From: Leuctra nigra
Taxonomy: Eukaryota; Arthropoda; Insecta; Plecoptera; Leuctridae
NCBI GenBank assembly: GCA_934045905.1
Contig: OW203762.1
Location: forward strand, 5,394,001-5,458,000
Length of the DNA: 64,000 nt
Direction of reading: 5' to 3'
Under the pieces are notes generated by a model, which saw only the letters and a list, made by a program, of their open reading frames with translations, did no database searches and was not told where the DNA came from. The stretch's first letter is position 1; each line of letters starts with the position of its first letter. Position numbers and translations under genes: made by a program. Below, in pieces: positions 45,426 to 57,811 of the stretch.

Positions 45426-46181
45426 GGTGGCTGGATCGATCGATTTTCTGAAGTATTGGAGAACTTTCACTAATTTATGAAGTGTAAAAAATCACGTTTA
45501 TAAATTCTTTTAGCACATAATTTACTTGTATAATATACTGGGTAGTTGAAACAGACAACATTTAAATGGTATTTATACGTTATCTTATTATTTAGAGCAG
45601 TATTACTGCCCCAAAGAAGTTAGTTTTGATTTGGATATTGAAGAATTATCTAAAATGTTAACAATACGGTACAATATGGCAACATCGTACTTTGAAAATT
45701 TTGATTTGTGTGGAGTCATGATGGCTGAGGTTGCTGAGCTTACACCTAGAGTTTACTTTCATGAAAAGTCAAGGTATCTTTAGTAGGCATTTAGTGCTTT
45801 CTAACTACTTTGAGCACTCCCATGTTGCCAAAAGTATTTTGACTTGATTCGCAATTTGAATTGAATCGCCTATAACTTTTTATTTAGCACTTGATGATAT
45901 TGGTTTATATTTTTTTAATGAAAGTTAATAGAACAAAGATTATTTCTTATAAAGGTTTTTTGAAAATCTATCGAGCCAATTAATTAGAATCTTCATTTGT
46001 AGCAAATTTTTGAAACCTGCCATAAGATAACATGGGGAAAATATTGCTTTCTTATTCGCCTATCTCGAAAACTAGACACGGGAAGTATTTTATTTTTTGA
46101 AGTGTTGTTTAGGGGATACCGATGAGTGAGTACAGCAAAATTGAACACTATCTGAAAAAATGGTCGATCGACCCAGCCACC
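45426..46181. mobile_element. piggyBac-like MITE, 756 bp
   Basis: TTAA at 45422-45425 and 46182-46185 flanks ends GGTGGCTGGATCGATCGAT and its near complement ending CCCAGCCACC. The opposite arm at 51728-51745 carries CCTTGGTTAAAGTGGG without the insertion, a natural empty site. Confidence 0.88.
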
Positions 46182-46620
46182 TTAACCAAGGGTTGAATTA
46201 TAAAATATATCATATCTTTTGATCCATTTGAGATAATTGATTGATCTTTTTTAGTAAATGAAGCCCATAACATGACCATTTTCACAAGATACGTGACATT
46301 TCAAAATATTGAAACGGCAGGGGTGACCAAACCAAATTTGGCAATTATTGGGCCCCCTCAATAATAGGTCGCTTTTAAAAATTTCAAAGAAATATATGTT
46401 ATTACTCATTAGTATGACTATAAGCTCAGCAAGTTTGGTTATAGGCCTAAGAGTAGTTTAGGAGTAGTGAATAAAAATGTATAGTCATATAATATGGAAA
46501 ATACGTGTATAAGAGTTCCTACGAGGGCCACTAGCAGAAATCATTCACAATTTCGCCAAGTTATTTTAACACGGTGGCATAAAATATAATTTTTCAGATG
46601 TAAATAGGTTGCTGAGTTCA

Positions 46621-46916
46621 ATATACTAAAGGTAATTCTCGTTTTACACACATTTTGCATGTATCTTACTACTAACGAGTACTATACGAGCAGGAACATC
46701 AAACATGAGATTGTAGAAGCGGGAGAAATTTATAATTTTTCGTCAGATGAGATAGTTTACATTGTTTTACTAAGATATGAGTATGAACTGCAAACATGCA
46801 ATCAAAACGATGAAATAATGTACCTCATCATAATTATGAATAACTTAAATGTATCACTTAAAATCATTTATTGTCCTTAACTCCCTGAAATTGAACACAC
46901 AACAGCAAGATAATTA
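46621..46916 (+). other. Inner sequence of the long-inverted-repeat element
   Basis: Contains an open frame of 73 codons (46659-46880) without recognisable motifs. Lying just inside the left arm it could be a remnant of an element gene, but nothing supports a function. Confidence 0.35.
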
Positions 46917-49286
46917 TTACCGTGTAAAAAAACAGCCAAGTCTCTTCAACTAAAAAAAAAATTATGAAATCTAAAAATTCTGCACTGAAACGTAGTGATA
47001 TCAAAAAATGAGCCAAGTCAAAACTTTATTTGAAAATTAAAAAATACTTGGCGCATCGTGTATATAAATAGCTTAGAAGTATAGGCTAGATATAAATACA
47101 TATACTTATTGAGCGAGCGTAGCGAGCGTCACCACGGTACTCTTATGGCACTTTCTCTGTGTGTTTTTTTTTTTTTGTTTTTTTTGTTTGTGGTCACAGC
47201 CCAGGTCAAACCGCTCAAGCAATCGATCTGAAATTTTGTACACATACTAACGTACTCTATGCGGTCCCTGGGATCGTTTTTGAACGGGCTCCCGTGATTG
47301 GTTCAAATTTAAAAAAATTATCTTTCGATTGGTTGCATCAATCAATTTGAAATTTGGCAAAAACATTGCAACCAACATTGTATCCAATCATAAAAAGTTT
47401 CAGCCAAATTCTCCTATTGGCTCAAATTTAAAACCATTTTTCATGTGATTTTTGACATTTAAACTAGAACTGATTGAACGATCAACTTAAAACTTCGCGT
47501 GGTCATTGGTACCAACATTTTAGGTATTTTTGCCAATTTTCAGTATAATCTGTCGTCATTTTCAAAAGTTTTGTAATTTTAAGGTCATTTTATTCCATAA
47601 TCTTGAAAAATGTATACTAAATTGTCATCCCTGCCTTCTTTAAGCTTCTGTTCCAAGGCAAGGTCTGTAGAGCAGCCAAGCTATCCACAATGTACAGTAA
47701 AATGAAAGCATTTTTGAGCTAGTGCATAAAATCGAATGCAGTACGAAGGCCAAATCCTCTAATAGGTTTAAGTTTAAATAATGTCTTCTGATTGGTCGAC
47801 AATAAAAATGTTCACATTAAGTTCAAATTTTGCATGGTGATCAAGACCAACTTAATATAAAATTTTACATATTGTAAGCCCAATCAGTCAAGTATTAATT
47901 GTAATTTTACGAGTTTAGTATGGGATGTCACAAGAGATTTCTGGAGAAGGTATGACAAGAAGGTATGAAGGAATGGTATAGGAATAGGAATGGAGAAGGT
48001 ATGGTAAGACTTCACGACGCAATGGATCTGTTATTCATCCAGTGTATTATGGAGATTGAAAAATTGCAGAGTAAATCGTCTTCTGCCGTGTCGTGCATCG
48101 TTTCTATGGGGATGTTGCATGTTCTGTGCTCGCTCATCAACGCGTTACACTGAGCGTTTTCCTAGTAGTACCTATACCTACAATGCCCTAAAAAAACGAT
48201 GCGCCAAGTATTTTTTAATTTTCAAATAAAGTTTTGTCTTGGCTCATTTTTTGATATCACTACGTTTCAGTGCAGAATTTTTAGATTTCATAATTTTTTT
48301 TTAGTTGAAGAGACTTGGCTGTTTTTTTACACGGAGTGTTTTTTATGGGGATATCACTTATTTTTTTAGTTTATTTACACAACTTGTAAAACTTATTAGG
48401 GCAACAATGGCTAATTCCTTTAAAAAAATACGCCATTTCCGAATTAGTTACTAAAAAAATATTGTTTGGAGCTAAATTTAAACTTAAAGTGATATGCCAT
48501 GAAGAATTGCGAAAGCATCGTTCCAATAGGTCCAGCCGTTTTCGAGATATGGCATCACTTCCGGTTTTCAAAATGGCGGCTGAAAGCTCTTACACATTGT
48601 AGGTATTAAAATGTATATAAATACTAATATTTCATTATAAGCCTTCTGAATATATAGTTGGTTTTTATATAAAGGGAAGTGAATTTAAGCAGATTTCGCT
48701 AAACTATGACGTAATTTCCGGTTTCAGTAATTAGAAAACTTTAATTTAACTATTGTTATTTCATAAAGAGGACCGTCTGAATCGATTGGCGCAAAACTCG
48801 TTCCGATCGGTCAAGCCGTTTTTGAGATATGACGTCACTTCCGGTTTCAAAATGGCGGCACAAAAAATTCATAAGGGCAAGGTATCATCAGGCAGACAAG
48901 CTGTATATGTGGTGAAAATTTCGGGTCAATCAACCCAGCCGTTTAGGCTGTGGCGGAGACCGCGGAATTTATTGGAAGATTAATCATCATCATCATCATT
49001 ATTATTATTATTATTATTATCTGAAAGCCGTACAATTTCACGGTTTTCACGGCCCTCTAGTTCGCAAAGGGCGTAACCTATTGCTCCCAAATTTGGTATA
49101 TGTTGTAGGGTGGGCCATAGCTCGAAATTAAGATATTTCGCAACAATGTGAGATTTTCCAATTTTGAGATCCAGTAGGCCGAAAATGCCACTTTGATGCT
49201 TACAGTAAAAGTGGGTTGCTCCAGCCTTTTTATATGAGAGTGTGCGCGCCGTACGACTTGGCTGGCGTGGAGCGACCGCTCCACTA
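46917..49286 (+). mobile_element. Composite repeat F2, copy 2, with a nested Helitron
   Basis: Palindromic start at 46920-47100 and 48180-48350, one full and one partial internal unit (TTTCAAAATGGC near 48560 and 48846), microsatellite, conserved tail, and end GGAGCGACCGCTCCACTAG. A Helitron sits in the loop of the palindrome. The copy lacks two of the four internal units of copy 1. Confidence 0.7.
47109..48165 (+). mobile_element. Intact-looking Helitron H1 element, 1057 bp
   Basis: Starts TTGAGCGAGCGTAGCGAGCG, ends CGCTCATCAACGCGTTACAC then TGAGCGTTTTCCTAG, followed by T. It interrupts repeat F2 at ATATACTTA/TAGTACC, corresponding to CATATACATAGTATACC in copy 1. Poly-T and GTTTG-rich start, no coding sequence. 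Confidence 0.87.
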
Positions 49287-49370
49287 GATATTATAGATAT
49301 AGGTAGGTTGATTGAGGTGGTATTAGGTATACATTGATTTCTGGCCTACACGTCTATATTATTTATACAA

Positions 49371-50273
49371 GATGCGCAAAGTATTTATTTCTTTATTTTT
49401 TAATCAATGACTATTTTCTAAAATATACGCTATTTCCGATTTTGTTACTAATAAAATTTGCGTTTGATGCTAAATAATGCTTAAAATGATATTCCATGTA
49501 GAATTGGGCAAGTATTGCCCCAATAGGTACATCCGTTTTCGAGATATGACAACATTCCGGTTTTCAAAATGGCGGCTGAAATTACTGACACCTAGAATTT
49601 GTTCCTATAAATGTTATGTATCATTATAAGCCTTCTGAATATGTTTTTTTATTGCATGAAGAGGTGATTAGTATGTTTTTCATTTTTATTACGTCATTTC
49701 CGGTTTCGGTAATAGTACAATTCTATTTCAACTATTGATATTCCACATAGATGACCGTCTGAATCATTTGGCACTAATTTCATTCCGATCGGTCTAGCCG
49801 TTTTCGAGATATGACGTCACTTCCGGTTTCAAAATGGCGACTACCTGTTTGATTTATAAAAAGGCACCTCAGACGCCAAAAGTGCACATGTGGTAAAAAT
49901 TTCAGATCGATCGGCTAAGCCGTTTAGGCTGTGGCGGTGATAGCGGTGTTTCCTGATATCATTATCATCATCATCAGATAGGTTTTAAAAGGGGTGTAAT
50001 TTCACTGTTTTCACGGCCCTCTAGCACGCAAATGGCATAACCTATTGTTCCCAAATTTAGTATATGGAGTGGGGTGGGCCATAGCTCGAAATTAAGATAT
50101 TTCACAACAATGTGAGATTTTCCAATTTTATGATCCAGTAGGCCGAAAATGCCATGTTGTTGCTTACAGTAAAAGTGGTTGGTCTGCTCCTCAGTTTATT
50201 AGGCATTTACGGTATGTTGAGTGCGTGTGAGTGTACGGTACGACTTGGCTGGGTGGAGCGACCGCTCCACTAG
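49371..50273 (+). mobile_element. Composite repeat F2, copy 3, lacking the palindrome
   Basis: Begins within the region just after the palindrome, has two TTTCAAAATGG modules (near 49562 and 49830), a short ATCATC microsatellite, and the complete tail to GGAGCGACCGCTCCACTAG, followed by AT as in the other copies. Confidence 0.65.
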
Positions 50274-50478
50274 ATTAAATTAAAATGTTTTACAACAATG
50301 TAATGCAACACGGCTTTATTTCATCGTTTTGATATCGCATGTTTATACCTACTAATATCTTAGTTAACCAATACAAATTATCACACATCTGACGAGAAGG
50401 TACACTTTTCTCCAGCGTCTACAAACTTATACATTTGCTGTACCTGCTCGCATACTCGCTGGTAAGAAGATGCATGAA

Positions 50479-50856
50479 CATGGGCATCCGCCGGATTGGG
50501 GCCTGGGGGGGGGGGGGGGGGGAATAAAAGGAAACAAATTTCGCAGGGCTAAGGATGATAAGGGGGTCCCCCAGCCCCTCAGGGTGTTTTTTGGTTTTTG
50601 GACACTTTGAAATCAATTTTGAGACGTTATGAGGTGTATTTTGTTGAAATATTCAATGTTTTAAAAAAATTCACACTTTGAAAATACGGAGGGCATGGTA
50701 CCCCCCTTGCCCCGCAGGGCATTTTTTTTTTTTTACACTTTAAAATGATGTTTTTAAATTTTTGATTTACAGAATGAAGCTATACGTAAACACCACCAAA
50801 ATTTTTGTTCTCCTGAAATCCAGGGGGGGGGGGGGGGGCAAGCGTGGACGCCCATG
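50479..50856. mobile_element. hAT-like MITE, 378 bp, with terminal G homopolymers
   Basis: Ends CATGGGCATCCGCC and GTGGACGCCCATG, 8-bp duplication TGCATGAA at 50471-50478 and 50857-50864. G runs of about 17 near each end, with an AT-rich centre. Confidence 0.83.
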
Positions 50857-50864
50857 TGCATGAA

Positions 50865-51290
50865 AAATTTATGCAGTATAAAGCGCGTCGATGGCGAGTT
50901 ATTTTGTGCATATTAATTTTTTTATCATATAATGGAGGTTATAGGGAGGGGTCGACCAAAGAAGGCACCGATCTGGGGAGTCCAACACTGGTGGGAAGGC
51001 CAGTCCCGAATGGGAACGGATCGGGGGGCGGAACATTTCGGGCCAGTGAAATACGATTCTGGGCGATGTCCGTCTCGAGGGGGGTGTCCGGCCCAAGGGA
51101 CCGCGAATTCGATGGAGGGCATGGGTAGGTCGACCCTGGCTGACAGTTGTCTGATCCTCACCACTGGTTTGTCCGTAACCCTCAACATGAGCATGCTCGC
51201 TGGCATAGCCGAATGGGTCATTGGACAACGCAAACACCACAACTACGATAAGGTGGTAGACGTTGGAGGGGGTGGGGGGGGGGGTTGTTT
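50865..51290. other. GC-rich unidentified segment inside the long-inverted-repeat element
   Basis: About 430 bp, clearly richer in G and C than its surroundings and lacking simple repeats except a G run at 51268-51283. It is open on both strands (plus 50932-51357, minus 50925-51242). Neither translation shows a family I know. It may be captured host DNA or part of an element gene. Confidence 0.4.
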
Positions 51291-52128
51291 ATGCATAAGA
51301 GATTTACCTTACAACCTATTTACGTCTGAAAAATCATATTTTATGCTACCGTGTTAAAATAACTTGGCGAAATTGCGAAGGATATCTGCTAGTGGCCCTC
51401 GTAGGGACTCTTATACACGTATTTTCCATATGTAACTATAAATTTTTATCCACTACTCCTAAACTACTCTTAGGCCTATAACCAAACTTGCTGAGCTTAT
51501 AGTCATACTAATGAGTAATAACATATATTTTTTTTAAATTTTTAAAAGTGACCTATTATTGAGGGGGCCCAATAATTGCCAAATTTGGTTTAGTCACCCC
51601 TGCCGTTTCAATATTTTGAAATGTCACGGATCTTGTGAAAATTGTCCTGTTATGGGCTTCATTTACTAAACTAGATCAATCAATTATCTCAAATGGATCA
51701 AAAGATATGATATATTTTATAATTCAACCCTTGGTTAAAGTGGGATTTTATAGGGGTTCGGCACGCCAACCCCCATTGAGTTAGGGCAAAACAAAAAAAC
51801 ATGTATATGTTTCTTTAGGATTATAAACAATTTTACCAAGTTTTGTCAAAATCGAAGAGGGTCATGAATATTTTTAACAATTTTTGACCGTTTTGATATG
51901 GAATGACTCAATACATAAAATTTAAGATTAAGTTGGTCTTGATCACCATGCAAAATTTGAACTTAATCGGAACATTTTGATTGTCGACCAATCAGAAGAT
52001 ATTATTTAAACTTATAACCAATTGGAGGATTTGGCCTTCGTACTGCCAAATATAATTATTAGTACTGCATCCGATTTGATATGCGCTAGTTTTACTGTAA
52101 ATTGTGGACTGCTTGGCTGCTCTACAGG

Positions 52129-53371
52129 CAGGGGTGTAGTCGGGCCAGGGCGCACCAGGGCGACGCCCCGGTACTACTTTTTGAGCCAGGGCGGCGCCCT
52201 GGCTCACAGTTTACTATAAGCCAGGGCGAAGCAACTTTTTTGTATAATCAAAATCAATATAATAAAGTCAATAAATATTCAAAATCAGGTTGATAAAGAA
52301 ATTGCACGTCAATTTCTGTGGCGCAATTTTCTGACGAAATTAAATGATGCAAGTCATTGAAAATCTCATGAAGATTTTCATAGTGTACACTCTGAATCTG
52401 ATGCATACAAACAGTGGAGTGCATCATTTAATTTCGTCAGAAAATTGCGCCACAGAAATTGATGTGCATTTTCTAGAAAGAAAATGTTTTGAATTACTTC
52501 AGAATTTTCTTTTCAATAATGCCGCTGTGCTGTGCTTCGGAAAAAAGTGATGATTCAGTACTGATTTAAGATATGAGAAAAAAATCTCTGTGCGGCATAT
52601 CCAGGTAGGTACTATTCTGAAGAAAATTAATTGATTACCTAATAACTATTCTGCATCCCTTCAATAAATATTAATCAGGGTCATTTTAATCATATAAAAA
52701 TAAAATCGCTGCGCGGCATTATTCAGGTAAAATTTTGACCAAATTCGACAATTAACTCCTCTGTGTCCCTTCAATAAATATGTATCCAAGTCGTTTTAAT
52801 CATGTTTAAAATACCAACATACCACTTAACTTAGGAAACCACAAGAAAAAAAAATATTACTTTAAGAGAGAAGAAAATTAAAAAAAAATCGCTGCGCGGC
52901 ATTTTTCAAGAAATGACTTTTGACAAAATTTAATGATTAAGTCTTCTATCTGCCCTTCAATAAAATATTAATCAAGGTTAATCATGCTGTAGGAAGATGA
53001 AAATTAAATATTTCGCTGTGTGGCATTTTTCAAGGTAAAATTCTGACAAAATTCAAATGTTTCACTTTTTTTATGTTTTTCATTACCTATAAAAACATTT
53101 CAAACCTTTCTTGAGGGCTATATTATTTCGCTGCTAACATTTTTATGTGAAAAGTTTGTAACGAAATTAAACTATTCACACTTCTGTTTTCCTTCAATTA
53201 TTATGCTCCAAAATCATTTTAAGCCATTCTTTGAGTGTTAACTTTCAAAAAATTCGCTGCGTGGCAATTTTTCTGGGGGGCAAGCCTCCCAGACCCACCT
53301 TTGAAACGATATCAAGTTTCAAACCTGGCATAGACCGCCCTGGTACTATTATTTTTAGGACTACACCCCTG
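52129..53371. mobile_element. hAT-like non-autonomous element, 1243 bp, with internal repeats
   Basis: Ends CAGGGGTGTAGTC and GACTACACCCCTG (one spacer difference), flanked by TCTACAGG and TATACAGG, an 8-bp duplication with one change. Inside, TCGCTGCGCGGCAT and variants recur five times about every 120-240 bp (52588, 52708, 52890, 53012, 53260). A 36-bp inverted repeat flanks 52319-52454 (GCGCAATTTTCTGACGAAAT and complement). A short frame repeats GCGCCCTGG near the left end. Confidence 0.84.
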
Positions 53372-53940
53372 TATACAGGCCTTGGAGCGAAGCTTAAAGA
53401 AGGCAGGGGTTGAAAATGAAGTATACATCTGTCAAATATTTCAAGATTATGATATTATCGAATAAAATGTCCCTAAAATGACAAAAACTTTTGAAAATAA
53501 CGATAGATAAGACTGAAAATTGGCAATAATACCTAAAATGATTGCACCAATGACCATGCAAAGTTTTATGTTGATCGGTCAATCTGTTCTAGTTTAAATT
53601 TAAAAAATCACATGAAAAATGGTTTTAAATTTTAACCAATGGTGGGATTTGGATGAATTTTTGTATGATTGGGTAAAATGTTGGTTGCAATGTTTTTGCT
53701 TAATTTCAAATTGATCGTAGCAACCAATCGAAAGATAATTTTTTTAAACTTGAACCAATCACAGGAGCCCATTCAAAAACGATCCCAGGGACCGCATAGA
53801 TTATGTTAGCATATGTGCAAAGTTTCAGATCGATTACTTGAGCGGTTTGACCTGGGCAGTGCAGGCAAAAAAAACAACAAACAAACACACAGAGAAAGTG
53901 CCATAAGAGTACCGTGGTGACGCTCGCTACGCTCGCTCAA

Positions 53941-54152
53941 TTAGCTAAGATTTTATTGATTTTGATTTTGTTACCTATATTTTGTTAATATATTTTTTAA
54001 TTTCGAGTTTTGCATGTATAATATAGTAGGTAGTATGTACATATTTATTGTATTTATACAATAATAAAATTCCTAGTATTCCTACCTACAATCCTAGTTC
54101 TACTGCCAACAAAATGTTGCAATTTAGCATTGACTATCTAGTAACAAGTAGT
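53941..54152. other. Spacer between the Helitron and the next hAT end
   Basis: AT-rich, nothing recognised. Confidence 0.45.
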
Positions 54153-54376
54153 CAGTGTTGGGTAAGTTCCTTTTGAAAAGGAACTAGTTCCAGTTCCAAG
54201 TTCCTCGCCAAAAAAAGGAACTAGTTCCAGTTCCAGTTCCTTCAATAATGAAAGGAACTATTCCGTTCCTAGTTCCTTTATAAAAGGAACTTAGTTCCTT
54301 TTAGTTCCTTCTTAAGAGTCGGTTGCATGGCTGCCATATTGAAATTTTTTTCAATAATTTTCTTCCCAAAACAGGG

Positions 54377-54769
54377 TATAGGCACCGAGTGTTCATACCC
54401 CCAGCGCCACTAGCGAGAGAAATCGGCAAAAATGTGATGCAAAGAATCAGCAATTTTATAATCTCTCATTGGTCGTGGCCATAGCAACCGATAAAAAATC
54501 CACAGATAACTCAAAATAGCTCAGAATTGGTAAAAGAGAGGAGAAAACTAATAATTTTATCAGACTCAGTGGAATTTTTGACACTTTATACATTTTGCAC
54601 AGCGAAATATCATTTGGAGTATTATTGTAAGAATGCATGCAATGAGTAATGTTTACTAATTGCTGCAACTGAGGGTGTGAGGATCATACCTAGAGTTGCT
54701 AATTTATGCCACCCATGGCGCTGTTTCTCATTTTCAGAAACAAAAGTGAGTCAACACTCGGTGCCTATA
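54377..54769. mobile_element. MITE with TA target, about 393 bp
   Basis: Ends TATAGGCACCGAGTGTT and AACACTCGGTGCCTATA. Inner arms share GGCGC and GAGAAA. The flanking TA fits Tc1/mariner. No coding sequence. Confidence 0.72.
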
Positions 54770-56510
54770 CTCTTTTGCTTCTTGTTTCTACAAGTCTGAA
54801 TGAATATCATTGAAATTTTTTGTAGTAATAGACTAGATATACACGCAAAAGTGCTATAAAAGAATGTTTGATCCGGCGTTTATTTTCTCTCAAAATAATT
54901 TGTAAAAATGCCACTCTTAACGAGGCGTGGGGATCAGTTTTTGCAGTATTTTGAAAGCTCTAGGAGAAAATACTACTACTACAATGAAGTGTTTTATGCA
55001 TTTAACCCATTGGAAATGTCATTGGCTATCTACGAAATAAATTCCTATATTGTGGCAGTTAAAATATGATTGTGAGCAGAGAAGTGCTAATGCCCGATTA
55101 CGGTATTTTTCTCTTGTCAAACATGAGTGAGCACTACTGTTGTATTTACTACAAATCATAACGGATTGTAATGAAATATTTTATGGCGCTAGTTAAGACA
55201 TGTCTAAGTGGGTTAAATGGATGTCCCCTTAGAAAGAAATACTACATTCCGCTTAAATAACTGTTCAAAATGACTCACGGGCAGCTGCAGTCACACTTCT
55301 TTATCACAAGTTTGTATAACTACCTTTAGAATGAATGGCTTTATCAAGAAAATCACGGTTAGTATCAACGGAAAGCGTGATTATTTGACAAGGAACACAC
55401 GAAATTTGGAAGACCTAGCATTAAAATGGGCTTGGTTATCGCGGAAATAGTAAGGTAATCCACTGAGAAACTATCACTCAAAAATGCACACGAAATCTAC
55501 ATAATCTGACAATGTTTTTACACCAGTAGTTCACCACTTTCCTGACAGAATATGCTAGTGAAAATCGTTGAAACTGCTTTATCGCAAGTAATTTTTTCTA
55601 GGATTGATTCACGGCCAACTTGATACTTTCCACTGGGCAGTGATATATAAGTACCTTGCTTTTCTGAGAAGTTTCCTTACGTTCCAATGGTTACCTATTT
55701 ATTCATGAATATATTTATGAATTTCAATATTTTTAGTAGAATTTTGATATTCAGTAGGTACCTGTGGCACTTGTCAGGTTACAAAACTTTTATTATGGAC
55801 GTTTTGGAATTAGAATTATGTTATTAACGGAATCTAATGCATGCATTTAAGCATTTGTAGTCGGAGCTAATTATACCAAATAATATTTATTTTGCCATTT
55901 TATAGAAATTGAGTTACTTATTTACTAATTACTATTGATTTATTACAATTATTTGTCGGCCTGGATTTACCACCATGAAAATAAAGAAGTAGCAAATGAA
56001 GTAAAAGCGGATTTATAATAATGTGCTTTTTATGACCAATACCTACAGTCCTAAAAAGCTGTGGCATACGAAAACTACATGTATACCTGCCCAAAACCCA
56101 TGTCCAAATTTGCTGCTACAATAAGAGGTTGAACGGATCATAATATGACGCCGTAGACCTGTTTTTTTCATCGCAACTCAGCAAATATTATTCTCTTATC
56201 CACAAATAATCCATACTGCAGATTTAATATGAATGTAATCAATGAATCTTTCTGAATAGGGAAAGTGAATGAAGTATTGATTTTTTGAACTATGATGCGC
56301 TTGAATGTTGAACATTACTTGAGTTTCTGATTGACAGTGCACGATATTCCTTTCTCCTTATAGGCGTTTAATTCAAATATTCAGGTTGGCTCGTTATGAG
56401 GAACTTGTGCGTTGCCCAGTTTGTCATTGGTTAGCTATAACATGAGATTTCGTCACCCTCCCCTGCTGGCTATTTGTCGGGACCATACTATTTAAATTGT
56501 CTATATCGTA
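54770..56510. other. AT-rich interval, nothing recognised
   Basis: 1.7 kb without element ends or an assignable open frame. Confidence 0.45.
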
Positions 56511-56580
56511 CAATTGGAAAACGCTCAGTGTAACTCGTTTATGAGCGAGCACTGATACGCGCAATACCATGCTTTCCACA
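56511..56580 (-). repeat. Diverged 3' end of a Helitron H1 element
   Basis: GGAAAACGCTCAGTGTAAC and ATGAGCGAGCAC match the terminal hairpin region of H1, but the end reads CCAA instead of CTAG. The matching start was not found. Confidence 0.5.
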
Positions 56581-57811
56581 CCCTTTTGCTTGAATACCCG
56601 CAGAGAAATATTCCAGATGCAGTGACTTAAAACACTTTTCAAAGCATGCCAAGACAGGAACGATGAAATTTTAAGGAAAATACTATAACCTATCAAAGAA
56701 TGAAGCACACAAAATTTCCATTTAGATTTCATTGAGATTGCCGCCAACAAGCGCGAACTGCGAAACGAAAGTCACAAGAAAGTTCCGGTGATAATCCCGA
56801 GGTGTGTCACAATCCAAGAACATTGCTCTGGACTCGACAAAACTCTTTGACTGGAACTTGCATTGTTTTATCTGTGGTAATGTTAAAGATGAACGAAAGA
56901 AAGGCGACAAATTTTCCCTTGCAAATATGAACCCTACTTCACTACATTCAACAGTCCTATGCCCAAAAACGATCCGAATAGGTAATAATCCAGCGGCTTA
57001 CGTTTGAAAGAGATTTGTTTGCTGTGAACGCACGTTACCATAGGCAATGTTACCATCGGCAATGTCACCAGACGTATTGCTCGGAGAAGAACATCAACGC
57101 AGCAGAGAGGAGAGAGAAAATTCTAAATTTGATAGAGCAGCTGATTTGGTGTTTGATCATTTTAAAAATGAATTAGCCGACGGAAAAATTGTCTTAGTTC
57201 CGCAAGTGTGCGAAAAATTCAGAGCATTTTTAGTGCAAGAAGGTGCCGAAGCAATCGATGCAGAACAGTGCCGCACTGCATTTATCAAGAGCAAGATTTT
57301 GAGTAAGTTCGGCAGTTTTGTTTCCTTTCACGTTCAGTCTGGCAATTTGCCTAGCATAATGTGTGCAAATACATTGTGTGTGGGTCAACTGTATAATTAG
57401 ACGACGATCTTGTCACTGAAGACCTGACAATAGCATCCGAATCACCCGACATGATACTGAGACAAGCCGCTGCAGTCATCCAAACAGAAATTAATAATAT
57501 TCCAACAGCCGATTATTATCATTTTCCATCCGAAGTGTCTCTTCAAGCTTCTGAAAAAGTGTACCACAGCGTTTGGCTACATTATTGAAGTTGATAATGG
57601 ATCCGCGAGCACACAGAGAAGATGACACAGAACTCGAATCAGACGAAACAATAAAACGACGATATTTGACAATCGCAGAATGCTTAATTTACAGTTCACG
57701 CCGTTTTAACAAAAAAAAAATGAATTCCTCCGTTTCATGTGGGTCTGATGGCTCAATTACACCATGAGTATGGAAATCGTAATCTCATAGAGACTCTTCA
57801 TTCGTATGGAC

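Larger units (their letters stand above)
45291..51905. mobile_element. Element with long terminal inverted repeats (about 0.6 kb) and large nested content
   Basis: 45300-46620 read on the minus strand corresponds to 51290-51870 read on the plus strand: shared blocks include GGGTTCGGCACGCC/GGCGTGCCGAACCCC, AACTTGGTAAAATTG and CCTCGTAGG. Removing the piggyBac-like MITE makes the left arm about 0.56 kb. It interrupts Helitron H1 sequence at a point that is continuous in 47109-48165. Exact ends are not resolved. Between the arms, sequence not explained by other elements is 46621-46916 and about 50274-51290. Confidence 0.6.
45037..53940 (-). mobile_element. Helitron H1 element enlarged to 8.9 kb by nested insertions
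   Basis: The minus-strand start TTGAGCGAGCGTAGCGAGCG is at 53940, and the hairpin plus CTAG end is at 45037-45040; the flanks are A on the left and T on the right. Unnested H1 sequence is found at about 51906-52128, 53372-53940 and 45037-45290 and matches the intact copy 47109-48165 in order. The remainder is a long-inverted-repeat element (about 45291-51905) and a hAT (52129-53371). Confidence 0.7.

Noticed and set aside
57047..57400. A functional small gene of 117 codons
   Set aside because: It is only the first well-preserved piece of a much longer family protein that continues in other frames downstream.
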